From Ochotona curzoniae (Eukaryota; Chordata; Mammalia; Lagomorpha; Ochotonidae): 64,000 nucleotides of DNA. Position 1 is the first letter of the stretch. Every line of letters begins with the position of its first letter. Below the pieces are notes generated by a model. The model had not been told where the DNA came from. It worked only from the letters and a program-made list of their open reading frames with translations, and did not search any database. The position numbers and the translations under genes are program-made. The stretch spans positions 12,288,918-12,352,917 of the forward strand of contig NW_024467101.1 in NCBI RefSeq assembly GCF_017591425.1, written 5' to 3'. Below, one piece after another: positions 12,109-23,015 of this stretch.

Positions 12109-12434
12109 TTTTTTAAAGATTTATTTTTATTATTTTTGTATTGGAAAGGCGGATATACAGAGAGGAGAGACAGAGGAAGATCTTCCGTCCAATGATTCAC
12201 TCCCCAAGTGAGTGCAACGGGCCGATACTATGCCGATCCGAAGCCAGGAGCCTCTTCTGGGTCTCCCACACGGGTGCAGGGTCCCAAAGCCTTGGGCCGT
12301 CCTCGACTGCTTTCCCGGGCCACAGGCAGGGAGCTGGAAGGGAAGCGGGGCTGCCGGGATTAGAACCGGCGCCCATATGGGATCCCGGGCGTGCATGGCG
12401 AGGACCTTAACCACTGCGCCACCGCGCCAGGCCC
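12109..12434 (-). repeat. Young full-length C-type SINE, minus strand, with target duplication
   Basis: Close to the inferred consensus throughout. It is flanked by exact 13-bp copies of TAAAGTTGTTTTT (12096-12108 and 12435-12447). Its head complement ends GCGCCACCGCGCCAGGCC. Confidence 0.95.
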
Positions 12435-12974
12435 TAAAGTTGTTTTTACATCTGCAGTGTTGGAGATGGTTGGGTGATATGGGTTTCCTTCCAAGTTGAC
12501 TACTTTGGCTTAAGAGTTCCAGGTCTCATTTCTTCAAGGTTGGGGAGACCCTGGCTACCTCCGGGACAGCAGAGGGAACCAATGCCCTTTAGCACATGGT
12601 TGTTCCTATCCACGGAGCCTGATGGGATGCCGTGGGCACAACATGCCTGCCTGTGTGCCCAGCACATCCTGGGGAGTAAGGCCACCCTGTTGGGGGCACT
12701 CAGGGCTTCTGAGTCACCCCCCCTGCCTGCTGCTCCCTCCCCTGCTCCCCACTGACTTTAGTCCCGTTCAGGCATCCACCTCGCTGGGCTCCCAATCCCA
12801 GGCTAATGGGTATTCAGAATACGCCATCTCTCCCAAAACAGGAGGAAGAAGGAAATTTGCCTCTGTGCTCCAGGCTCAGTAGTTACAGAAGAACCTTGCT
12901 CCCCACAGTGTCTCCAGAGCAAACACGGTGCTTTCTTTCAAAATGCAGTTCAGCTTTCAAGCTCTAGTGATTGA

Positions 12975-13090
12975 CATGGCGTGTGGCCAGACAGTGAAGA
13001 TGCTGCTCAGAAGACACCTGGTTCGAGTCCTGGCTCCTCTGCCTCTGATCCAGCATCCTAGCAGAAAGCTTGTAATTTCAGGAGAGAGGA
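12975..13090 (+). repeat. C-type SINE, plus strand, 5' part
   Basis: Shows a head with a B box (CACCTGGTTCGAGTCCTGGC) and a short body. The 3' half is missing. Confidence 0.6.
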
Positions 13091-13107
13091 GGGGAGACAG
13101 GTGTTCA

Positions 13108-13390
13108 GTCCAGCAGTGAAGGTACCACTTGGGATGCCTGCATGCCTTCTCAGAGTGCCTGGGTTCGAGTCCCAGCTTGGTTTCCAATTCCTGCTTTACT
13201 GCTTATGCACACCTTTTAAGGCGGCAAGGATGGCTTTAGTATGTTGGTTCTTAGCACCTACAGGGGAGATCCAGACCAAGTTTCAGGTTCCTGGCTTTGG
13301 TCCTGGCTACTGCAGGCATTGAAGGAATGAGCCTGTGGAGAAGACCTCTCTCCTCTGTCTCTCTGCCTTATCAAACATGAAAAGTGTATT
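13108..13390 (+). repeat. C-type SINE, plus strand, diverged
   Basis: The B box (CTGGGTTCGAGTCCCAGC), the body and a CT-rich tail ending CTGCCTTATCAAACATGAAA are recognisable. Confidence 0.7.
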
Positions 13391-13739
13391 TTTAATGCCA
13401 GAGTTAGGAGTACCTTGGGTTCTTGGAATAGAGTTGCTCAGCCGCCACACGTGCAAACACATCTATGTGTGAATACAGGTGCCTTGACACAAATAGCCTG
13501 CATACAAGTACCTGTGCGTATGTTCATGAAGCCAGCTGCTGTGATCACTGTGGAAAGTCTGTTAGTCGACACAGCACCTGGCTCACAGCATGTCCCAACT
13601 GCACCTGCTGGGGGAAATTGGGGAGTCCAGGAAACTCCCACTTCCTTATTTAACTACTGGCTGTGTAAGCTCAAGTGACCCCTGCTTTGTTGCCTGGGCC
13701 TATCCTGACGACCTCTACCAAGACCCCTGTCCCAATGCG

Positions 13740-13970
13740 TCCATCAGAGGAAAATGAATCCATTTGGGGAACCATCAGTCCTTATTATCTCTAATTGGGT
13801 CTGGCGGCTGGAGACAGGCCTCATTATTTTTAATTGGGGGTCCGTTGTTTTGGGGAAGGAAGTGCCACCCAGTTCCAGGCAGATCATGCCTGCAAAGTTG
13901 TTGGCCAAGTTCAAAGTGAAATGGCATGGTGAGGTTTCCAAAAGTCATACTAGTTTGTGTCCTGTGTCCC
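13740..13970. promoter_or_regulatory. Candidate conserved non-coding element with paired TAATTG modules
   Basis: Non-repetitive DNA with two similar modules, 13780-13802 (CTTATTATCTCTAATTGGG) and 13819-13843 (TCATTATTTTTAATTGGGG). Each combines ATTAT with a TAATTG homeodomain-type core. Such clustering suits an enhancer of a nearby developmental gene such as FOXN4; this is inference only. Confidence 0.35.
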
Positions 13971-14363
13971 CCTCCGCCCCCAACACCACCATCCAATACA
14001 CATGGAGTTGTGATCTTGGGTTCCTGGAGAGAGAATTGGGTGAGCACTGACCACATGGATGGGAGTTGAGGGGTTTTTCTCAGTCTCCAGTTAGAATCTA
14101 TGCCAACTTTTTCTGCAGAATCAATGAGTATTATAATCAGCAACTGGATTGATTGCTCACTTGAGTATTTCAGTGCTGTTTGTGGCATAGTCTTATGCCA
14201 TGTGCAAGCTTTCTTGTGCTGACAGGGCCCCATATTTGCTAATCTTTCTAAGGCTAAAATAGGTCATGCTTTGTCTATCATCTGCTCTCCTGTTTTTTGT
14301 GACCTGCATCCCCCCCACCAGCACCCCCTTGCTTGCTGAATCTGTGGGCACAAAAGTCCATCT

Positions 14364-14466
14364 CCCTCTGGATGGGAAGCTAGGCTGCCAGGATATGAAC
14401 CAGCGCCCATATGATCTGGGTGCATGCAAGAGGAGAACTTGAGCTGCTAGGCTAATGTGTTGGGCC
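14364..14466 (-). repeat. C-type SINE, minus strand, 5' end
   Basis: Contains GATGGGAAGCTAGGCTGCC through AACCAGCGCCCATATGATC to a head complement ending GTGTTGGGCC. Confidence 0.65.
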
Positions 14467-14654
14467 TGGAGGAGGCTGCCAATCTTAATACTGGGATGGC
14501 GAGTGGAACCAGGGCTTACATCCAAGTTCTCTGCTCGGAGGTGTGGGCATCCAGGCAGCCTGTCAGGCACTGTGCCAAACCTCACCCCCAAAGACTTCAT
14601 GTCTGTAATCTCCAGAGAGCAGCTTTCTGCCATATCTGCTCCAAAGGTGAAAGG

Positions 14655-14800
14655 AGGCCCGGAAGAGGCTCCTGGCTTCGGATCAGCTCAGCTCTGCCAC
14701 TGTGGCCACTTGAGGAGTGAACCAGACCAAAAGGTCTTACTGTCTGTCCCTCCTCTCTGTATATCTGATCTCCATTTCCAATCAAAATAAATAAAGCTTT
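14655..14800 (+). repeat. C-type SINE, plus strand, 3' half
   Basis: Reads GGCCCGGAAGAGGCTCCTGG through the CT-rich tail to AATCAAAATAAATAAAGC. Confidence 0.75.
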
Positions 14801-14805
14801 TAGGT

Positions 14806-15074
14806 TTTGTATTTATTTGAAAGGTAGAGTTATAACGAGGGAGATAGCGAGAGACTGAGACCAAGTGGTCACAACTGCCGGAACTGAGCTGATTCAGATC
14901 CAGGAGCCACTTCTGGGTCTCCCATGTGGGCACTGGAGCCCAAAGACCTGATCCATCCCGGGCCATAATCAGGGTCCTAGATCAAAATTGGAGCAGCTGG
15001 GAATTAAAGTGATGCCCACATGCCATGCTGGTGCCACAGGCAGAGGCTTAGCCTACTATGCCACAGTACCCACC
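14806..15074 (-). repeat. C-type SINE, minus strand, old
   Basis: The tail TATTTATTTGAAAGGTAGAG is followed by the body and a head complement ending CCTACTATGCCACAGTACCC. Confidence 0.8.
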
Positions 15075-15730
15075 TCAAGTGCTTTCTGTCTGATAAGCAA
15101 GGCTGAAGACCACAGCGATGGTGAGGACATACCAGTTCCCAGGGTTCTGAGGGGTCCCAGGGACAGGAACTGTTCCTACCACGTACTCCTCACTTAGAAG
15201 TACAGGTACTTTTACTTCCTGGTGCTGTGGTCTGGCCAGACTCAGTCAGCACACACTTGACTTGTTTGAAGCAGTTGAAGTTTCGATTTCAATTTGCAGC
15301 AATTTTCTGAAGTCTCAGGGCATATGCACCTCAATCTGTTCATCGACTCAAAACATTTCCTGATTCTGGCAAAAGCTCAAGTGGGGGAACAGTCTATTGG
15401 AAATGGAGAAGGCTGTTTGCACTGAATACCCACTGTGTCAGGGTCTACCAGCTGCTGTCCACTTGATCTTGAACCTAGGCGGGCTGCCCACTGCTGGGGC
15501 CCCTCACATTCAGCTGTCTCGCAGGCTTTCCCAGGGAAATGCCATGTTACCCTTCAGGCAAAGGCTTATGACGTGTTGCAGGGTTTAATGGTCACTCCTA
15601 GAAAGTGAAATCTGCTCCAGGATGGCTGGTGGAAGACGCGAAGAAAAGGATGTTACACGTGCGTGCTAGGCATTCAGCCCAGCACAATTCAGTGTGGCCT
15701 CTGGTGCCCAACTTCACGAAGTACCATGTT
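15075..15730. other. Intergenic stretch, nothing recognised
   Basis: No coding frame with support and no repeat that I can identify. Confidence 0.35.
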
Positions 15731-15965
15731 TTAAGATTTATTTATTCGAGAGACAGAGGGACCTCCTATCTGCTGGGTCACTCCCCAAATGAACAAGATG
15801 GCCAGGCACTCCATGGAGCACTCCAGCCAGGTCTGCTGTGCTGGTGGTAGGAGTCCAAGTATTTGAGCCATCTTCTGCTATATTCTTAGGAGTGTTAGCA
15901 AGGTGCTGGATTGAAAGTGGAGCAGCTGGACCTTGCACCAAAGCTGTATGGTGGGTAGAGTGGCA
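15731..15965 (-). repeat. C-type SINE, minus strand, diverged
   Basis: The tail TTAAGATTTATTTATTCGAG is followed by a body that becomes hard to follow past GTGGAGCAGCTGGACC. Confidence 0.7.
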
Positions 15966-16007
15966 GTGCAGGTCCCTGGAATGCTAGCTTGTGTGTATGT
16001 GTGTGTG

Positions 16008-16292
16008 TTTAAGATTGATTCACTTAAAAGTCAGAGTTGCAGAGATGGAGAGAGGGAGAGAAGGCTTCCATCCACCTGTTCACCCTTGCCTCCTCTGCTG
16101 TAGTTGCAATGGCCAGGGCTGGGCTAGTCTGAAACCAGTAGCTTTATTCAGGTCTCTCACATGGGTGGCAGGATCAAAGCACTTGGACCATCCTCCTCTG
16201 TTCTTCCCAGGCACATTAGCAGGGAGCTGGATCAGAAGTGGAGCAGCCGGGACTTGAACTGGTGCCTGTGTGGGATGCCGGCCGAGATGCTA
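16008..16292 (-). repeat. C-type SINE, minus strand, old
   Basis: The tail (TTTAAGATTGATTCACTTAA), a body with GGTCTCTCACATGGGTGG, and a head complement near GTGGGATGCCGGCCGAG are visible. Confidence 0.75.
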
Positions 16293-16420
16293 ATATTGTT
16301 TAAGTTTTATGATGTCTTCACAGAAATGATCAAAGGTCAAAGGAATGTTTAGATCTAAGGTTTATACAACACCATAGTAGAGGGTGAGACTTGATAGAAA
16401 AATTACTGGAAATTAAGAAG

Positions 16421-16550
16421 GGACTTCAGAAATTTAAGAAAATCCAAAGGTAAAGTGATTTTGGTTCCCTCCCCTGTCCAAAAAAAAAAAAAAATGCAGT
16501 TTTTTTTTCCTGAACATGCATTTTCCATGAACTTTTTGAAGAAGTCACCC
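16421..16550. mobile_element. Short element with CTTCAGAAAT / CTTTTTGAAG inverted ends (copy 2)
   Basis: The right end CCATGAACTTTTTGAAGAAG is well preserved. The left end ACTTCAGAAATTTAAG is diverged. The length matches the copy at 9672. Confidence 0.5.
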
Positions 16551-16635
16551 AATGGGTATAGATTTAAAATAAAAACATTGCCCTAATTAATCTTGTCTTG
16601 TAGTTTAAATTAAATGAAAATCTATAGAAAATTAA

Positions 16636-16921
16636 ACTTGTTTGCAAGAGATACAGAGAGAGGAAAGAGAGATCTTCCATCTTCTGGCTCACTCTTAAAA
16701 CAGCTCCAATAGCTGGTATGAGCCTGGCAGAAACCAGAAATTCGGGAGCTTCTTCCAGATCCCCCACATGGGTGCAGGGACCCAAGCAACTAGGCCAGAT
16801 TCCATTGTTTTCCCAAGCGATAGCAGAGAGCTGGATAGGAAGTAGAGCAGCTGGGACTTGAACCTGCACCCACAAGGGATGCCAGCAGTGACTCCACCTG
16901 CCATGCCACAACACTGGCCCC
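16636..16921 (-). repeat. C-type SINE, minus strand, old
   Basis: Runs from a degraded tail (TTGTTTGCAAGAGATACAGA) to the head complement ATGCCACAACACTGGCCCC. Confidence 0.8.
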
Positions 16922-18144
16922 TCCACAGCCTTGCATTGGGCCTTTCTAAGGAAGGTCAGGGTTGTTTTCCTACCAGCTGTTGTGCACAATCCCCGTGGCT
17001 GTGACTCGCCTTCCCATGTGGCAGGGTTGGTGTGGGCAAGGGGTGATGGCTGTTCCCTACTTCTGAGTAGAACATTCTTGTTGCACCTGCTGCCTCTCCG
17101 CGGTCTTCAGCTGGAAGAAGTCAGTGTGCCTGGGCGTCCTCTGATGGCTCTTGCAGCCTTTGGGTCACCAACCCTCCCGTTATCCCCTTGGGTTTTGCTG
17201 TTCCCTTAGTTGTCCTTGCGTTCCTCCTTGTTCCTACTACACCTCCCTCGAAGGCCAAGTTCACCAACTCCCCCAGCTGCATAGTCCTCATCCACACCAC
17301 TTGCTGCACTTGGGCCATTTCTCGCTGCTCCTGGACCTCTCTCATGACATGGTGCATCTACAGAGCTCCGCCTAGCATTCCCTTACATAACCCTCTTCCT
17401 TAGAAGATCATCAATGTCTAAACTTTCTGGAGAGTACATTCTAGAAGCCAGAGAACATAGCCATGGATGGTTTCATAAAGTGCCAAGGAGAAGGCTGAGT
17501 GAATGGCTGCTCTAGGAACTGGGAATCCCAATCCAGCTTGGTCATTACCTCCCCAAGGCAGGGGGTGGGAGAGATCTCAGATTTTTCCCAACTCCACCTG
17601 CTGCTTTTGTTAACTGAGGCTTGGTGGGAAGAAGAGACCTCCTCCTCAGACCAGAAGTGTGAATCTGGAGTTCGGGAGTATCTGCTGAGCATGGACATTA
17701 CGGTGCAGGCTAAGCTGCCCAATTAGACTCCAATAGGCAAGGGAGATGGAGGCTATTCCTTCTCCCCTAAGAGTTCAGGTAGATAAGCTGCCCCGTGCCA
17801 GCAAGCATCTCTGGTCAAGACTCTTGAGGCCCTGCTGTCCCTTGGGTCTTGTGCAGTGGTATAAAGCATGTTAGGTCAGCCATCTGTAATACCAGCTGCA
17901 TTACACACATGTGCCTCTTTAATAAAAGATATTATGGCAGTGTTAGCAAATTATCTAGTGTGCCTCCCCTAAGCCTTGAGTTCCAGGAACCACACTCGCA
18001 GGAATTGTCCTGTTTTCCACAAAGAATGCTTTATATGGTAGCAGAAAATGTGAAGCAACCTGACCACCAAGCTCCAGGGTCTGCTTTGGTGTTTGATGGT
18101 GAATCCCTGTTGGTAGGGAAAGGATGCTGGGGGTGGCAGGTAGC
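16922..18144. other. Intergenic block, nothing firmly recognised
   Basis: The sequence is non-repetitive at the level I can see. Frames of 70-107 codons on both strands are unsupported. Confidence 0.35.
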
Positions 18145-18420
18145 AGGACTGAGCCTTTGGCACAGTGGTTAGCTTGCCCGCTTCACACCTGGTTCAAACC
18201 CCTGCTTCCTGCTAACCTGACCATTAGCTTCGTGCTAACATGACCCTTGGGAGGCCACAGGCCATGGCTCAAGGACTTAGGTCTCTGCCACCTGTGTTGG
18301 GAGGCTTGGATTGGATTCCAGCTTGTGACTAACATCTGGAATAGCCTGGGCTGTCCTAAGAATTGAAGGAGTAAGGTAACAGATGGAAGATTGAGCTCCA
18401 TTTCCGCCTTTCAGTGAAGG
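18145..18420 (+). repeat. C-type SINE, plus strand, diverged
   Basis: The head (GGCACAGTGGTTAGCTTGCC), B box (CACCTGGTTCAAACCCC) and a 3' body ending CCGCCTTTCAGTG are recognisable. Confidence 0.7.
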
Positions 18421-19514
18421 TTCATATAGTTCATATGAACTTTAAAAAGTTCAAATTTCATAAACATTAGGCAATGTGGCATACGCCTATTCTATATGAC
18501 ACCTGCAAAAGGTAATTAATACCTGTCTCTTTCATGGGACAAAACCATTTTCAGCACTAATCATGGAATGGATTAGTGTTTTAAGTTACATTAAAGCATG
18601 TTTTTGAAGAAAGATTTAAAAATGAGGCCTCTAACTTGATCGCCACTGTTTATGTTCAGTTCTTCTGCCCATCTACCAATGACTTGATCAGGCTCACTCA
18701 ATTTTTTGGAGCATGCGTAGTAGGTGGGTATGGAACAGGCAATGTGTAGCTGGGAAGGGTCTTCCACAGCGGGGTCAGTTGAGTGGAGATGCAGGAAGTG
18801 ATTCAGGTCAGGTCTTACAACTTTGAAGTATGTCTACCATTGATTTTTTTGTTTTTCTTTCTGCTAAGGCCTCTGTATCAGAGAATTCACTGTACGTTTT
18901 GATTACACAGGGTGGGAATGGGGGAGCTGCGCGTTTGCGTCCGCCTGCAGAAAGCAGGTGACATGAGCGACTGAGAGCCAGCAAGAACGCCTATTGAGGG
19001 GGAGGCGGCCGCAGTCGCACGCGTTTTGGCAGAGGCTCAAAGGCAGGCCAAAGCCTGGGAAAGCTTTCTGTGGGATGGGGTGGGGAGGGAAGGGTTCAGG
19101 TGTGGCCTGATTGGAGGCTGTGGGTGCGGGGAGAGCTGCAGGGGGCTGAGCGGAGGCAGGACTCCCGTGATTGGGCCCAGGGCAGATTTGGTTTTCTCGG
19201 TTGGTTCGTGGGGATGGAGGGGTGTGAAATCTCTACAGACAGAAAGGAGATTAGTGACTGCCAGGGGCTCTGGTGAGGAGAATGGAGAGTGACTGACAAT
19301 GGGCTCGGGTTTCTTTTGGGGCTCATGAAAATGTTCTGGAATTAGATTGTGGTAATGAGGGTACAACCTTATGAATATACTCCAAAAAAAAAAAAAATCA
19401 CGGGATTGTGTGCTTTAAAGAGGTGAGTGTTATAGTAAGTATGAATAGTGTTTGAATTAAAATATACTTCAGACACACAAGAAAAGGTAGAATTGTGTGG
19501 AAAGCATTTTCTGT
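18421..19514. other. Intergenic block with a small CpG-rich patch
   Basis: About 18920-19030 is locally CpG-rich (GCGGCCGCAGTCGCACGCG) within otherwise ordinary sequence. The rest has no recognised repeat or gene. Confidence 0.35.
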
Positions 19515-19577
19515 CTCAGTTACTGCTGAGATTCTGAGTACCTGACACAGGACAGGCTTACAGTAGGGGCTCAGTAA
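19515..19577 (+). repeat. Left arm of a 63-bp inverted repeat (MIR/L2-like sequence)
   Basis: Contains CCTGACACAGGACAGGC and GTAGGGGCTCAGTAA, resembling the 3' region of old MIR or L2 elements. Its reverse complement is found at 19907-19969 with 4 mismatches in 63. A looser match extends about 10 bp further inward. Confidence 0.85.
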
Positions 19578-19717
19578 ATCTTTATCAGGTGAGTGAATCA
19601 TCAGAGAACCCACTGCAATATAAAGAAGTAAAGTATGATTGGACTTCCGATGATAATGAAACTGCCTAGTGTAAAAACAGTCATTGCTAAATAAATTGAT
19701 ACGTTAGAAGTTAGTGA

Positions 19718-19870
19718 TTGGGGGTGAACCTCTGGCCTGGGAGATGGAATGCCTGGTATGTGAGTCCTAACTCTGTGCTCCCAATGCCAACTTCCTGCTA
19801 ATACAGCAGGGGTGGCTTAAGATGGAGTTTCCGGCTCTGAACTTGAGCTGGATGCACCCCTGGGTGTTTA
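19718..19870 (+). repeat. Degenerate C-type SINE, plus strand
   Basis: Weak similarity (CAACTTCCTGCTAATACAGC) lies inside the loop of the inverted repeat. Confidence 0.4.
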
Positions 19871-19906
19871 GCAGAGGGCCTGGTACATGTGATTACTGAT
19901 ACAGGC

Positions 19907-19969
19907 TTACTGAGCCCCTACTGTATGCCTGTCCTGTGTCAGGCACTCAGAATTTCAGCAGTGACTGAG
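19907..19969 (-). repeat. Right arm of the 63-bp inverted repeat
   Basis: Reads TTACTGAGCCCCTACTG through GCAGTGACTGAG and is the inverted partner of 19515-19577, with a loop of 329 bp. Confidence 0.85.
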
Positions 19970-20370
19970 AAGAGGCTGGGAAGTCCCTCAAGGGCTATCT
20001 GCACCTAGAGGCACAGCTTTGCCTGTGTGAACCAAGTCCCAAAGCCTCAGAACCTACATAGCCCCCAGTATGGGTTCTGAATTTGTGCTGTTCGCTGGTA
20101 GAAGGCGGCATCCCAGCTGCCAAGCAGGATGAGAGAATGGTCACGCCCTCTTCCTTCCTCTGCAAAGACCCAAGAGTCATGCTTGCCTGAATTTTGGGGG
20201 TGCCCTTAATCCAGTGAAATTGATCCCCAAGGCTTTCCGCCATCTCATCCTTTTGATGTCTTTGGGAGTGGTTCCAAACTGCAAGGATCTTGAGTCCCTG
20301 GCATAAAATGAAATCCTATTTGAGTCTAAACAATGAATGCATATCTTCATATATGCACAACTTGCCTCTC

Positions 20371-20700
20371 TTTTTTTTAAGATTTATTTTTATTATTTTT
20401 TTATTGGAAAGGCGGGTATACAGAGAGGAGAAACAGAGAGGAAGATCTTCCGTCCGATGATTCACTCCCCAAGTGAGCGCAACGGGCCGATACTATGTCG
20501 ATCCGAAGCCAGGAGCCTCTTCTGGGTCTCCCACGCGGGTGCAGGTTCCCAGCGCTTTGGGCCGTCCTCGACTGCTTTCCCGGGCCACAGGCAGGGAGCT
20601 GGAAGGGAAGCGGGGCTGCGGGGATTAGAACTGGCGCCCATATGGGATCCCGGGCATGCAAGGCGAGGACCTTAACCACTTGCGCCACCGCGCCGGGCCC
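20371..20700 (-). repeat. Young full-length C-type SINE, minus strand, with target duplication
   Basis: Near-consensus. It is flanked by CACAACTTGCCTCT (20356-20369 and 20701-20714). The head complement ends GCGCCACCGCGCCGGGCC. Confidence 0.95.
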
Positions 20701-20754
20701 CACAACTTGCCTCTTGATTGCATATGAACAAACCACCTCAAAAAGCTCACAGAG

Positions 20755-21055
20755 AGGTGGGCATCTGATGCAGAGGTGGAGACATCACCTGGAGTACCCC
20801 CAACTTGTGCGGGAGTGCTCAGTCCCAGTCCTAGCTCCTCTTCCGATGCAGCTTCCTGCTAACGTGCTTCCTGGAAGACACACTGATGACTCCAGTGTTT
20901 GGATCCGTGTTACCCATGATGGAGTCCCACATGGGGCTCCTGGCTATGGCCTGGCCTCTGCTCAGCTGTTACTAGATTGGGGGAATAGACCAGTAGGTAG
21001 ATGATCTATGTCTCGTCTCTCTGCCTTTCAACAAAGGTAAAAATAAAAATTTAAA
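20755..21055 (+). repeat. C-type SINE, plus strand, old
   Basis: A head-like GGTGGGCATCTGATGCAGAG region is followed by a diverged body and a tail ending CTGCCTTTCAACAAAGG. Confidence 0.65.
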
Positions 21056-21126
21056 AGTCTACAGAAAATGAAACTAAAAGGTGTGTTTATGTTGGCGTAA
21101 AAACACGTTGAAATCAAGCATAATTT

Positions 21127-21427
21127 CTTAAAGATTTGATTTACAGAGAGAAGGAGATACAGAAAGATCTTCCAGCCACTGATTCACTCCCCCAAGTGAC
21201 TGCAATAGCTGAAGCTGAGCTGATCCAAAGCCAGGAGCCAGAATCTCCTCTAGGTCTCCCACATGGGTGCAGGTTCCCAAGGCTTTGGGTCATCTTCTCC
21301 TGCTTTCCCAGGCTACAAGCAAGGAGCTGGATGGGAAGTGGAGCAGCCAGGACACAAACTGGCACCCATATGGAATCCTGGTGCATGCGAGGCGAGGATT
21401 TAACCACTAGGTTATTGCATTGGGTCC
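21127..21427 (-). repeat. C-type SINE, minus strand
   Basis: The tail is short (TTAAAGATTTGATTTACAG). The body and the head complement ending GTTATTGCATTGGGTCC are clear. Confidence 0.85.
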
Positions 21428-21837
21428 CATGCATACTTTTTAAAGGAGCTGAGACTCGACTTCAGGTGGAAAAGAATGGGAGGGCATGGTAAAGAGAGTG
21501 AGCCTGCCCAGGAACAGGATGCAGGGTTTAAAGCTAGGTTTCATGAGCTGCCTTCACGAGCTGCCTGCTGCGGGGAGGTGCCTATCGCCACAGGAACCCA
21601 GGAAAGCTGGGCAGGACCATGCATACCTTTTTTAATTAAGAATTTTCTACAATGTTTTGAAGACCTTTTGTACCTAAAGCAGTGTAAATGCTCAGCCCCA
21701 GTGGTCATGCTGCATTGCTTAGGGGATAGTGACTAGTATGTACTCAGTAGTGGTACAAACTTTTGCCTCCCACCGCTCATGTTTTCAGTCTGAAATCCAG
21801 TTGAATCCATGAAGTAAAACCTTCAGGTTATAGAGGG

Positions 21838-22073
21838 TTGACTGTCCCACTCTGCTGGTAAACTCTCCAAATGGCTGCAACAGCTGATCTGAAGCCAGGA
21901 GCTTCTTCTGGGTCTCTGACACAGGTGCAGGGTCCCCAAGTACTTGGGCCATCCTCTACTGCCTTCCCAGGCCAAAAGCAGGAAGCTAGATGGAAAGTGG
22001 AACAGCCGGGGACATGAACTGGCACCCATTATGGGATGCTGGATTATCCTGTTGAGCTCTGACACCAGCCCCA
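21838..22073 (-). repeat. C-type SINE, minus strand, lacking its 3' tail
   Basis: Begins inside the body (CCACTCTGCTGGTAAACTC) and runs to the head complement GAGCTCTGACACCAGCCCC. Confidence 0.75.
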
Positions 22074-22084
22074 GTGGGTGTCTT

Positions 22085-22395
22085 TAAAAAAAAAAGATGT
22101 ATTTATTATTCAAAAGAGATACAGGGATAAAAAAGAAGGGATAAAGTTCTTTCATCTGCTGGTACTCTTCCCCAGATGACCCCAGCAGCTAGGACTGGGT
22201 CAAATCAAAGCCAAGAGTTTGCTGCACGTCCCCCACATGAATGGCAGGGGTCCACGCACTTGAACTATCTGCTGCTGCTGTTTTGAGACCATTAGCAGGG
22301 AGCTGGATAAGAAGTGGAACAGCTGGGACATCAACCAACACCCATGTGGGATGCCAGTGGTGGCTTTACCCACTAGGCCACAACATTGGCCCTGT
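22085..22395 (-). repeat. C-type SINE, minus strand, old
   Basis: The tail AAAAAAGATGTATTTATTA is followed by the body and a head complement ending CACAACATTGGCCC. Confidence 0.8.
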
Positions 22396-22489
22396 GTGAG
22401 TATCTTTTAAAGAGGAGGAGTTAAGTATATACAGAGATCCAGGCCTGGGACGGTTGAACTCTACTTTCTTCAATATGTGGTATTTTCAC

Positions 22490-22672
22490 AGATGTAGTTA
22501 TGCAGAGTGAAGAGAATAGAGATCTTTCATTTACTCTTCCACCCTGCAGATGTCCTCAATAGCACTGAGCCAGGCTGCAACCAAGACATCCAGCCAGGAA
22601 TGTTATCAGCCAGGAGCTGAATGGAGGAAGAGTCTTGGGATTTGAAACAATACTCCAGTTTGGGATATAGGA
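22490..22672 (-). repeat. C-type SINE, minus strand, shortened and diverged
   Basis: AGAGATCTTTCATTTACTC and CAGCCAGGAGCTGAATGGAG mark parts of the body. Internal deletions are evident. Confidence 0.5.
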
Positions 22673-22699
22673 TTTACACAGAACGTGTCAGGATGTGTT

Positions 22700-23015
22700 A
22701 ATTTTGCATCTGTCTGTGGCACTGTCAGTAAGCTGCTCTGTGGGATGCTGCCATTCTACACTGGAATATTGTTCAAGTCCCCACTGCTCCACTTTCAATC
22801 CAGCCCCTGCCAATGTGCCTGGGAAAACAGCAGCTGATGGCCCAAGGGCTTGAATCCTTTCCACCCACATGGGAGACCTGGAAGGAGTTTCTGGCTCCTG
22901 GCTTTGGCCTAGACCAAGCCTTGCCATGGCAACTATTTAGGAAGAGAATCAGTGGATGGAAGATCTATTTCTCTTTCTCTCTCTGCCTTTCACAAAAGAC
23001 TTATTTTTAAAATAA
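22700..23015 (+). repeat. C-type SINE, plus strand, old
   Basis: A head with B box (ATTGTTCAAGTCCCCACTGC), a body with GCTGATGGCCCAAGGGCTTG and a tail CTGCCTTTCACAAAAGAC are present. Confidence 0.8.
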
